Shown one piece after another: positions 9,189 through 21,100 of a stretch of DNA of 64,000 nt. Under the pieces are notes generated by a model. It searched no databases. It was not told the DNA's origin and worked only from the letters and a program-made list of their open reading frames with translations. Source of the DNA: Anaspis maculata (taxonomy: Eukaryota > Arthropoda > Insecta > Coleoptera > Scraptiidae); contig OX421962.1 of assembly GCA_949128115.1 (NCBI GenBank), positions 104,748,836 to 104,812,835 of the forward strand, given 5' to 3'. The position numbers and the translations under genes are program-made. Positions within the stretch are counted from its first letter, which is position 1, and each line of letters opens with the position of its first letter.

Positions 9189-12100
9189 GTGAGTTTTTTT
9201 TTCCAATCATTTTTGTTAATGCCATTTTTTTTTCAAATCACGATTGCTAAATTTTTCTTGAAAACTATCGCAGCACTCAAATCTCTTCAAGGCTCTTGTC
9301 TGATGTTGTTTTTTTTGCAGTGCCAAAATCGACAATGCTCACAAGGAATTCCAAAATGCCATCGGCGCCGGTCTGATTAGGTACGTTCCGGACAAGGCGG
9401 TCCTGTTAGTAATATCACGATGCGAGACGAGTCGCAAGTCGGCGTGTCTTCTCCAGGACATGCATTTCCGTAATTTATCGCAAAAAGTGCTCTTATTGAA
9501 ACGGACCGAAGAAGCGGCCAGGCAGCTGGAGAGTACAAAATTGGCGACAGTCGGCGGGTAGGTTTCTCAACCATTTTCTTCATTTTATTTTTCTGGTTAA
9601 TTTTTTTTTACACATTTCTAAAATGTTTCAAAGAAAATTTATTGTTGTGTCTTTCGTTTACAGTTTTCGTTTATTTCGTGTCTTGTCATTTGTTTTTTTC
9701 CTCCATTCACGTTTTGTTTTTGTTAGCGACAGCTTTTTGCGTCTTTTCATGTTATGTACACTCCAAATTTTGAATCGTCTCCTTTCTGAGCCAAAAGGAT
9801 TACGTGTGTATGTGCGTGTGAGAAACTGAAATATTGTTTGTCTCGCTCTCTTTGACTGTTTCTTTATCTTTCAGCAAGTATAAGCCCACGTACGGGTCGC
9901 GGGTCTCTTACGAGACTGTGCGAGCAAATTCAAGGTGAGCTTTATTCCAAAAAACAAAAGGCAAGCAGCATGTTTGTAGAATGTGTATGTATATATTCCT
10001 CTTGGCTCTTTCTCGGTGACCATTCGAAAAATTTGGCATGTGCTCATTATTATTGCATGTGTGAGAGAGAGAGAGAGAGTTGGAGCCATGAGGGTTTTAT
10101 GTCTCTCACCCACCCACTTGTCTTCAGTTTCTTTTGCTTCGTTTATTGTTATTCTTACTTACTAGTCGGTGCACTCTAGGTGGCGTTAAAACAACAATAA
10201 ATTTTCTTATTGCATTATTCATATTTAGGAGTGTGTATCGTATCGTCGCATTAACCTGTACAATATTTAATCCTCCGGCGAACATTAAGCCTGATTGTTG
10301 GGTTGTAAAATAAATACGGACATAAGGCTATCAATGGATAAACAATAATAATTGAGATTACAAGTGAACTAGCTGAAAAATTTCAAAGCCCCTCTTAAGT
10401 AAACTGCCAGTCTGCAGTTTTTCTGGTAATTCTCAGGGTGAGTTTAGGGAACAGTAATTATCAAAAATTAACCTAATGACGCCACGACCCTTCATTTAGG
10501 AGGAGCTAGATGGCGAGACAGACGAACGGACACCAAAGTGCGGTAATGACTTGACGGCGAATCATCGACCGGTCTGCCATTTAAATACTCTACAGGAAAC
10601 TGTGACGAACAAAATACACACTCTTGTTGGTCATGCCGCGGTGCTAATTCTCGTTCTTTGTTTTATCTCGCAAGGTTCTCGGACGAGTTCAACGTCAGAG
10701 AGGACCTCATGGGTCTGGCGATCGGCGCGCACGGCGCCAACATCCAGCAGGCGCGGAAGGTAGACGGAATAACGAACATCGAGCTGGAGGAGAACTCCTG
10801 CACGTTTAAAATCTACGGAGAGACTGACGAGGCTGTGAAGAGGGCCCGCTCGATGTTGGAGTACAGCGAGGAGTCACTGCAGGTTCCCAGGGCGCTGGTG
10901 GGCAAGGTCATCGGCAAGAACGGCCGCATCATCCAGGAGATCGTCGACAAGAGCGGTGTGGTGAGTTCGGACGGGTTTGAATGTTTGAAAGTTTGTTTAA
11001 AAGTTGAAAATCACGCAGGTTCGAGTCAAAATCGAAGGCGATAATGAACCCCAGCCGACCATACCGCGGGAGGAGGGCCAGGTGCCGTTCGTGTTCGTCG
11101 GCACGGTGGAGAGCATAGCCAACGCCAAGGTTCTCCTCAAGTATCATCTTGCACATTTAAAGGTACGTAATATTTTACACAGTTTTAAAGGGGAACTGTG
11201 GGTAAAATTTTGTGTCAATTTTAAAATTTATATAGCTGCGGGATGGCTTTAGGTGATTTTTAGTCAAAATCGCATCGAAAAATTCCAAGCCGTTACGAAG
11301 TTATCGTAAATTTTGTGGGCTGATTATGACGTCATACTGCGCACCGGAAAAGACAGGTCGGCAGGGCAAGGCACCACGCCAACAATTACTAGAATACTAG
11401 ACCTTTATAAAATGAAACAAGTTTACCAAACGGTAGACGCAGGTCATTTGACTTCAATTTCAAAGTACGGTGAACCAAATTTCAGTAGATGTTTTTAAAA
11501 ACATAATTAAAGTGCGATTCTATCTGTCAATGAAATAAAGCGGCAACATGGCGAAATCGCGAAACGAAATTTGGCAGCTTGACAGAAGCTTGACAGTATA
11601 GGGAAGTCACAGTCTATCGTATAACCCTGAAAACTTCCGTCAGTGAAATCTGTTGGTGCATGAAAATAAGAGATCAGGTATACTTTTCGCTTCCACATAA
11701 TAATGTAGTGAATAATTGAATGTATTTTAGGGCTGCTGCCGCTGATGGGAGTTTTTTCTAATCGGTGGTACAACCGACTACCGATTAGGGTCGGAATTTG
11801 AAAGAAGTGTATATCAGAATCCGTTCATATTTCTTTGAGTCAGCCACACCAGTGCGTTTTTATTGAAAATGGTCCTGGTCGTTCCTGACATCATGTTTCT
11901 GACCCTATAGCATTATCATTTTGGCCTGGTATACCTGATCTCTTATTTTCATGCACCAACAGATTTCACTGACGGAAGTTTTCAGGGTTATACGATAGAC
12001 TGTGACTTTCCTATGCTGTCAAGCTTCTGTCAAGCTGCCGAATTTCGTTTCGCGATTTCGCCATGTTGCCGCTTTATTTCATTGACAGATAGAGTCGCAC

Positions 12101-15100
12101 TTTAATTATGTTTTTAAAAATATCTACTGAAATTTGGTTCACCGTACTTTGAAATTGAAGTCAAATGACCTGCGTCTACCGTTTGGTAAACTTGTTTCAT
12201 TTTATAACGGTCTAGTAATTGTTGGCGTGGTGCCTTGCCCTGTCGGACCTGTCCTTTCCGGTGCGCAGTATGACGTCATAATCAGCCCACAAAATTTACG
12301 ATAACTTCGTAACGGCTTGGAATTTTTCGATGCGATTTTGACTAAAAATCACCTAAAGCCATCCCGCAGCTATATAAATTTTAAAATCGACACAAAATTT
12401 TACCCACAGTTCCCCTTTAAGCTGTCAGAAAAACGTCTTCACCATGTTGATCGTCTTCACCACGATTTAGGTATGGTCCCTCCCACGACGGATGAAGGAC
12501 TACCTGTCCCAAATTATTCTGTTTTTCATGTACACTGACTAACGGCTCGATACCAATATAGTACATTCAACCAATACATTGAAATGGGGTTTACCTTGCA
12601 AAAGGTCGCGGAGAGTCAAAAATTTGGAATCTGGTGAAGTTTTGTGTCCTGATTATCATACTGAGTTTTCGAATTCGGCAAGCCGCCGCTCGGTCCTCCA
12701 CATCGAGAAGTTGGTGCCGAAGGACCCAAAAAGAACCACTTTTTACCAATCCACTGTTCATCACCGTCTCACCTACCGCAATGGAACCATATGACTCTAA
12801 TGAAACTGTTGATAGCATTTGCTGCCACGCCAGTGTCATTCTTTGCGGTTAAAAACAAATAATTCCTTTGGCAAAAGTCTAGTTTTTCATGATTTTGAAA
12901 AGTTTTTTTCTTATGCGGAAATATGACAAACTGACTCAACTCAAGTCGATTTCTATCGGCTTCTTTTTTCTTGAGCTCGTTCTGGTCTCTTAATTTTCAT
13001 AACAGCATTTGTTGACAAGGTGCATTGCAAGAAGTAAAAGATTGCCAACATCCAATTCAACAGTCATTTCTTCATTATTGCCATCGATCAGGAACTTTAA
13101 TTTCAACAGAAATTGATAGCTTGGACTGTTTCCTGTTCATACAGCATTCGATCAAATCTCGAAATACATGTGGGGGTACCAAAAAATAAAAATTAATCGG
13201 AGCGCGCGTAAATCTGCAAAACCGCATCTAAACACCTGAAAATAGTCGTAACCAACACTACAAAAATGAGAACAATAGGCAACCTAAACTGGTGTGTCTG
13301 TCATTCATTGTTTTGGTTTTCGTAGTGTTGGTTACGACTATTTTCAGGTAATTAGATGCAGCTTTGCAGATTTACGCGCGCTCTGAAAAGAATTTATTTT
13401 CTGGTATTCCCACGGGCGCTTAGAAATTCGATCCATACTGTATAAGCAGAAAACAGTACAAACTATCTGTTTCTGTTACAACTAAAGACCTGGTCGATGA
13501 CGACATTGAAAAATTTACCGCTGAGTTTGGTGCTGGCAATCTTACACTTCTTGCAATGCACCTTGTTAGCAAACGCTGTTAAGAAAATTATGAGACCAAA
13601 ATGAGCTCAAGAAGAGAGAAGCTGATCGAAATCCACTTGAGTTGAGTCAGTTTGTCGTATTTCCGCATGAGAAAAAAATCTTTTCAAAATCAAGAAAAAC
13701 TAGACGTTTGCCGAAGGAATTATTTGTTTTTAACCGCGAAGAATGGCACTGGCGTGGCAGCAAATGCTATCAACGGTTTCATTAGAGACATATGGTTCCA
13801 TTGCGGTAAGTGAGATGGCGATAAACAGTGGATTGGTAAAAAGTGGTTCTTTTTAGGTCCTTCGGCACCAACTTTTCGATGTGGAGGACCGAGCGGCGGC
13901 TTGACGAATTCGAAAACTCAGTATGTTATTCAGGACACAAAACTGTACCAGATTGCAAATTTTCGGCTCTCCGCGACCTTTTGCAAGGTAGAACGTACCC
14001 ATTGCCTGGACTAATAGTGCGATTCCGTAAAAAATTACATTCCATAAACGCTCTGTTATGTAAAAAATCCGGTCGGCCATTGGCTGTTGCCTAGGTAATA
14101 ACAGCGTAACAGAGACTTTATGTAATGTTATTTTTTAGAGAATCGTACCACAAGTTGGGGCTCAGACCGCCGTAATACCCTTGGCAGACTGGAAAACTTG
14201 AGCTTAAATTACGATATAAATGACCAGTGTGTCACGTCGTCATTTACTTAATAATCATTTAGAACGTCATTTAGGACCTTAATGATCAATAACTAGGAGC
14301 AACCATAATCGCCAAATAATCGCCGGTGGTCGTGCATCATCGCCGTGATTTTTGAATACCATTGGCCAGCTTTTCTGCAATGAATCGCGATATCTGTCAT
14401 TTGTCATCAAGTCCGTCATTTCAGTACGCCATTCAGACACGTATTTCTGGAATGGAGGACCTGGATTTTGTGTCTTGCCTCTTGCAACATCATCTCGTAT
14501 ACCAAATTATGAGATAATGCTCGTAGTGTGCACGTAAGCACGTAGGTACAAAAAATTAAAAACTCCAAAAACATAAGAAATGACCACCCATTCGCGGTAC
14601 TTGGATGATACGAACATTGCAAACGGGCAGCAGGATATAGATTTGCGGCACTTTAATTTTGGGCAAAGTCGAACCTATTGATAAGGAGATGGGTTCCCGT
14701 GAGTATCCGTGAGAGAGATAGGTATATAATTCCCGTAGCGTGCACTTATAAGCACGTAGGAAAAATTGAAAAATCTCCTCGCTTTACATAAGAAATAACC
14801 GCCTGCGCCTGTTCGCGAAAGTTGGATGATACGAACATTGCGAACTTGTAGCACAGTATCGGTTGGTGGTACAACCGATACTGGTGGTACATTTTTTGGC
14901 AAAGTCAAATTTATTGATGGGGGAGTAGGTTTCCAGAACGTCCGTCGTGAAAAATGTGAAATTTTGCGAAAGCAATGAGTGAAATAGAAGGTACTTATCG
15001 CAAAAGCAGTTAAAAATTGCAAAAAGTTGACTATAACATGCATCTGTCAGTTGCCTTATCACTCGCCTTGCCACTTACCAGCCGCGCACATAAATCAGGG

Positions 15101-18100
15101 CCGCGCTTAAAAGTTGGTTAGATTATGGGGCTATGCGATTTTGATCAGGTTATATTGACTAAATCATCAGTCTCTTATTTTTCTTTTCCTCCATTTCTTT
15201 CGACTCAATACAAATTCAACATATATTTTGGCAACAAATAAAGATAGTATGATGTGGTGTGAACATTGCAAGCAATAATTACTTTGTTGTTGCTTGCAAT
15301 GTTCACACCACGCTTTCTTGATTGAAAGGAATTTAAGCTTAATACTACCTCACACCTCACCAAAAATATGAAATTTATATTATAATTATAGATAATAAGG
15401 GGAATAATAGCCCAATACTTCGGACCATTCGACAATTCGACATTGACATTTTGGGGGAAAATTGATCGCCACGCATGAATATGCGCTACAGCACAAGCTC
15501 ATAGGCTTATTACGATTTGCAGTGTGTCACCCCAAATTCTCAATCGTCATTTAACGTTAATGATCATTATACTTAATGATCATTAAGGTGCAGTCTGTCA
15601 AGGGTATAAGTGCGGTTACCATAGCAACGGCGGATACCAATCAATCAGACCGCTGTATTTGGCGAATTACGCCGTCCCAAACTTTGCGCCTGCAAGTTGG
15701 TATCGAGCTCTGATAGTGCTATTCTGTAAAAAATAACATTCCATAAACGCTCTGTTACGTAAAAATTCGTGTCGGCCATTGGCTGTTGCCTAGGTAATAA
15801 CAGCGTAACAGAGCCTTTAAGAAATTAAGAAAGATCGAAATGCAATTGAGCGACCAACCCAACATTGAAAAACCAAAAGGTCGAAAACCAGAAGATCGAA
15901 AAGCAAAAGGTCGAAAAACAAAAGATCGAAAAGCAAAACATCGAACAATAAAATGTCGAATAACACAATGTCGAACTAGAAATACCTGTTTTAAATGTGA
16001 TTATAATTCGGATCGATTGAGGGGCTGTGACTCCCCCAGAGAGCACTTGAGGAAAAAATTCACTCTCACTTTTCGACTTCTGAGATAAATCACCTCCCGA
16101 AGTATTATGCAAGGTCACTGAAACACCTGTGTATTTTTTTGAATCTGATCAGCGTCTTTGATGCAAAGTTAACTTGGACACATGATCTGTGTACATAGAC
16201 CTCGTCAGGTTCAGTATTTTTTGTTTTTTTTTCAAGATCTGATTTTGACGCAAATTTAAATTGGAAACATAAAGCTGTGTACATACATGGACCTCGTCGG
16301 GTTCAGTATTTTTTTTGCAGACCCGATTAGGCTTTTTGTGGTAAGATCAAGTCGGAAACATAAAACCTGTGCACATGGACCTCGTCAGAACTAGGTAGTT
16401 TTTTCTTTTTGCAGACCTGATTTGGTTTTTTGACGCAAAATCCACTCTGAAACGTGAAGCTGTGCACATGGACCTCGTCAGGGTTATTTTTTTTTTGAAG
16501 ACCTGATTTGGTTTTTTGACGCAAAATCCACTATGAAACGTAATGCTGTGCACATGGACCTCGTCAGGTCTAGTAGTTTTTTGTGACCTGATTTGGTTTT
16601 TTGACACAAAATCCATTCTGAAACGTAAAGCTGTGCACATGGACCTCGTGAGGTCTAGTAGTTTTTTTTTTTTTTTGAAGACCTGATTTGGTTTTTTGAC
16701 GCCAAATCCACTCTGAAACGTAAACCTGTGCACATGGTTCTCGTCAGGTCTAGTAGTTCTTTTTTGATGACCTGATCTGGTTTTTTGGCGCAAAATCTAC
16801 TCTGAAACGTAAAGCTTTGCACATGGACCTCGTCAGATCTAGTTTTTTTTTTTTAAATCCTGATTTGATTTTTTGACGCAAAATTGACCTACACTCATAA
16901 ACCTGTGTACATGGACCTCGTCAGGTTCAGTTTTTTTTTGCAGGATCTGATTTGGTTTTTCGACGCAAAATCAACTTACGCCGGGTTGCTCACTTCGAGT
17001 TTAACTTTGAACTTGGTTTGGCTGCCATAGATTTAATTGTTGCAACAATTATTTCCATAGTAACCAAACCGGGTTTAAAGTTCAACTCGAACGGTTCGAT
17101 ACCAAGTTGGGGCTGAGACCGCCGTAAGTGCGGTTACTGTAGCAACGGCCAATCAGACCGCTCTATTTGGCAAGTTACGCCGTCCTAACTTTTGCGCCTG
17201 CAACTTGGTATCGAGCCCGAAGTGAGCAACCCGGCGTTAGACTTGTAAACCTGTGTACGTGGACCTTGTCAGGTTTAGTATTTTTTTTTGCCTGATTAGG
17301 TTTTTTGTTGGAAATGAATTTGGGCTAGTTGATTTTTGACTCAGTTCTTCTTTCTCCCGTCCCAAACTCTCAAATTATTTGTCTTTACAACAATTGTACA
17401 TACACCTAGAGTGCTTTTTGATTTTTACGTTTTTTTTTTGGTGTTTTTCTTTCTCGACCTTTTGCTTTTCGACCTTTTGTTTTTCGACCTCTTGCTTTTC
17501 GACCTTTTGTTTTTCGATCGTTTGTTTTTCGACATTCTGTTACTCGATATTATATATTTTCGACCATATGTATTTCGATCGTCATCACTTTCGATATATT
17601 GTAAATTCGACCTTTTCTTTTTCGACCTCATGCATTCGATGTTTTGTTTTCGACCTTTTGTTTTTAGTCACTCATGCCAAACGACATGATCACCGATCAA
17701 AATAAAAATAGTGAAGGTTGAGCAAGACAAAAGAAAACGGATTGGTTAGTGTTTAGCAGGTTTTCATCACTTCAAAAGGTGTGTGGAAGGGTAAAATAAA
17801 AGGTTACTTATTATAATTCCTCAAGTCTCCTTACTGCCATAATTAACGACAACTAGGTGGACCTGTGGCTCACGCCTCTGGCTTTAGGGGGTATCATCTT
17901 TTAAGTAGCAAATATCTGTACTGTTTGAGAATGAACAGTTAGGTAGGTATACAGGGCGATTCAAAAGTGTCGGACCATCCCAACAGTGCATAATATGGAG
18001 GTGTAGTAGAGTGCTAGAAAGTTGTTGAAAACATTCTGTCTTTTAATTTTGAAGTTATGGAGGGACAAAAGTTGGTCCTTCGATTGCTTCTATTTCCGTT

Positions 18101-21100
18101 GTTTCAAAAGATTTTAGTAAACTGTTTATGGAAAAATAATCACTACAAAAAATCAACCTTTGAATCTGTATTGAATTTCTGTTTTCTATACAGGGTGAAT
18201 CAATAACTACAAAAATTCAGTTTTCCTAAAAAAACAGAAGCAACAGAATCCTATCCAAATGAATTGTGTTTTATAGTTTTATTGTGCTGTACATAGGTTA
18301 TGGGACCAATGTAGCTGTTTACAAGTTCTTTCAGAAAAAAATAATTTTCATGATTCATGACTCACCCTGTATACAAAACAGAAATTCTTTGCAGATTCAG
18401 AGGTTGATTTTTTGTACTCATTCTTTTTCCATGAACAGTTCGCTAAAATCTTTTGAAACAACGAAAATAGAAGCGATCGAAGGACCAACTTTTGTCCCTC
18501 CATAACTTCAAAATTAGAAGACATAGAATTTTTTTAACAACTTTCCAGCACTCTACTGCACCTCCATATTACGCACCTTCAAGGTGGTCCGACACTTTTG
18601 AATCACCCTGTATAAATACCTACTTATTTGAAAATTGCGCGTTATAATGCTCATCATCGAGAAGCAAGTCGAGGGTTACCTGAAACTGTGATCAGCTGAT
18701 ACTCGCTGCCAAAGAAAAAATACGACTTCATAGTTGAGATTTTCAAAAGCACTTGATTCCGGCGGAGTGAAAGACCATGTAGGTGGTTTGCACGGACATG
18801 CTGGGCGGCGGGATGCAGGCGTGGTGTAGTCGCCAGTATTCTTCATACCGAGTTCGATCCCGGGCCCCAGCGGCAGCGTGACTTTACCGTTTTCAGCGTG
18901 GTTCGCTAAACCACCAGCTTTGAATTGTGGAGGGCGTTGCTAGTGGAGAAGTCAATAAGTTGGTAATTTGAGGTGATTTATATCGTGAGATAGAGACGAC
19001 CTCGTAGCACACGTGGTGGTTGCGGGTTCGATTCCCGCTGTAGTCTGGGTGTTGTGTCGTCTAAAGCTTAGTTTATGATGAGCGATTTTTTGCCGCGATT
19101 TGAGCTGAGCTGAGCGGAGCGGAGCGATTTTTTTGCCTAGGCCAATTACGATGCGTGGAAGTGACATCATGAATGGACAGGATTGGTCCAGACACAAAAA
19201 AATCGCTCAGCTCAGCTCTGCTCCGCCGGGTATCGCTCATCATAAACTGAGCATTACAATGCAATTTTTTAGCAATATAAAATGCAACAGTAAATAAAGG
19301 CGAGCTCCTATGGGTGAAAAAAAGGGCGATGAAGAGGAAACAAACATTTTGAAAACTTTCTTTTTAATAGATAGATGGAAACGATACTGAACAATTGTTT
19401 TTTTTTCGCAGGAGGTGGAGCAGTTGCGGCAAGAGAAGCTGGAGATCGACCAGCAGCTGCGTAACATCCACGGCAACACGATGGGTTCGATGCAGAGCTT
19501 GAGCATGAACCGACGGAACGATCGCGGCTACAATAATTCAGACATGGACGGTGGCGGCAGGTCGGGACGCGGTTCGATGCGCGGCCGTGGCGGCGGCAGT
19601 CGAGGCGGCCGCGGAGGTCCTGGTGGACGCGACGGCGGACGTCAGGGCGGCGACCATCGCTACAATACCGGTACTGGTAGCACGATCACAGATCATTATG
19701 TTAATAACGTGGATAAGCGCAACAACGCGACGAGCAGGTCGAGCAGCGGCATCGGCAACGGAAGGGGTGGCGGCGGCCCGCGCGGCGGCGGAAACGCTCC
19801 CCACACAAGCAACGGCCGCCCTCCCAGAGGGAGCGGCGGCGGCGATCGCAGCCGCGGCGGGGGCGGCGAGCGTCCCCCCAACAAGGGTAGGTTACACCAC
19901 ACGGCCGCCAACAGCGGTGGCGGCGGCACCGCCACCGTCGTCGAACAAAATACCACAAATGCCACGGGAGTAGCGGCGTCGGTCGCTACCGTCGCCGCCG
20001 CCCCCGCCGACGTCATATTAGATTTGACCACGGCGACATTCGGCGGCGGAGGCGGCGACAGGGAGAGAAAGTGATTGGGACTGCAGCTGCTGCGACGCAT
20101 CGGGCCGCCGTTTTCAATGCGGTCGACTTCCAACAACTATTATAACAGTAACATCAAACATTTGCGATATTTTCCTACAACAACAAATATTTCAAATCAG
20201 GACCGGCTTTGTGTAACACGCCCCACGATTTTTCCATTATACGCGCTGCCACATCCACCGCCACCACCACATCTAGTACCACCTCAGTTTCTGTCGTATA
20301 CGACGACGCATTTTTGTTGATTTGAGTGTGTCTTTGATTTGTTGCTTTGGTGGTGGTGCTTTTGTTATTCCTCAAGACCTATGTGTATGAGTGTAAATAG
20401 TGAAGATGATGATGTTGTTAATGAAAATGATAAAAAAAATGGAAATTGGCATAGGCGATGCAGGGGCGATGATGCATAAAGCCATAAAAATGTATAAAAA
20501 AATATACGCATATTCAGGTGACTTCATAGACTGACCCGGCTGACGACAATTTCTACGAGTTCTATTTGTAAAATGATTAAATGAATTAGACGCAAAGTAG
20601 ACGAAAGGCAAAAGTTCGGGCCTGGTGGAAATGCGAGAGTATATTATTAGTCCAGTGATTGAGCGACAAAAATTGCTTCCACTTTGAGTTGAAATTGAAA
20701 TTTTAAAGGTGGGCTGAGAAGCTCCAAATTACTATTTCAAGATCAGAAGGGACTTGGTGCACTGGCTGCACTAAACTTCCCCAAAATACTGTTTGAGTTG
20801 AGCTCAAAGTGCAAGCAGTTTTTATCACTCGATCACCAAAACTGTAGGTACAAGTCTGAAACGAGATGAAATCCATTCTGGCTAGTAATAATCAATCATG
20901 CATCTTGCATCGGATAAAAAAAAACGATCAGGTGTTTAAATGAAATTGCTTTTCGTCTCCCGTCTGCTTTGCAAATCGTGACAACGGATGACAAGACATC
21001 CGACCTATTGATGAATGAGATTTTTTGCTTTTCCTTGAGTAATAACGATGTTTTTTTGATGTGTTGTTGTTTGAATAACAACCCACTAACATCGATTTGA

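Larger units (their letters stand above)
14176..15606. mobile_element. Non-autonomous TIR element (1431 bp) with TAA target duplication
   Basis: The termini are TACCCTTGGCAGACTG and CAGTCTGTCAAGGGTA, 16 bp with one mismatch. TAA flanks both ends (14173-14175 and 15607-15609). The flanks join into a 118-bp unit whose uninterrupted copy is at 17098-17215, where GCCGTAAGTGCGG is continuous. The intact copy therefore acts as an empty site. A 3-bp TAA duplication suits PIF/Harbinger movers. The interior has a tandem duplication and a perfect hairpin but no transposase. Confidence 0.75.
16131..17305. repeat. Minisatellite, about 88-bp unit, ten copies, interrupted by a MITE
   Basis: The unit core is GTGCACATGGACCTCGTCAGG plus a T/A tract, GACCTGATTTGG, a T run and GACGCAAAATC. 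The GGACCTCGTCA core recurs near 16195, 16285, 16375, 16468, 16553, 16638, 16733, 16821, 16911 and 17259. The last gap holds the inserted MITE at 16979-17236. A long minus-strand ORF here is only the repeat read in frame. Confidence 0.9.

Noticed and set aside
16347..16793. 148-codon minus-strand ORF with repeated KKPNQV-like motifs
   Set aside because: It is the 88-bp minisatellite translated; frame is not kept over all units and there is no gene context.
19538..20136. Long Ala/Arg- or Pro-rich ORFs in other frames over FMR1 exon F
   Set aside because: Produced by the GC-rich RGG codons; the FMR1 frame explains the region.
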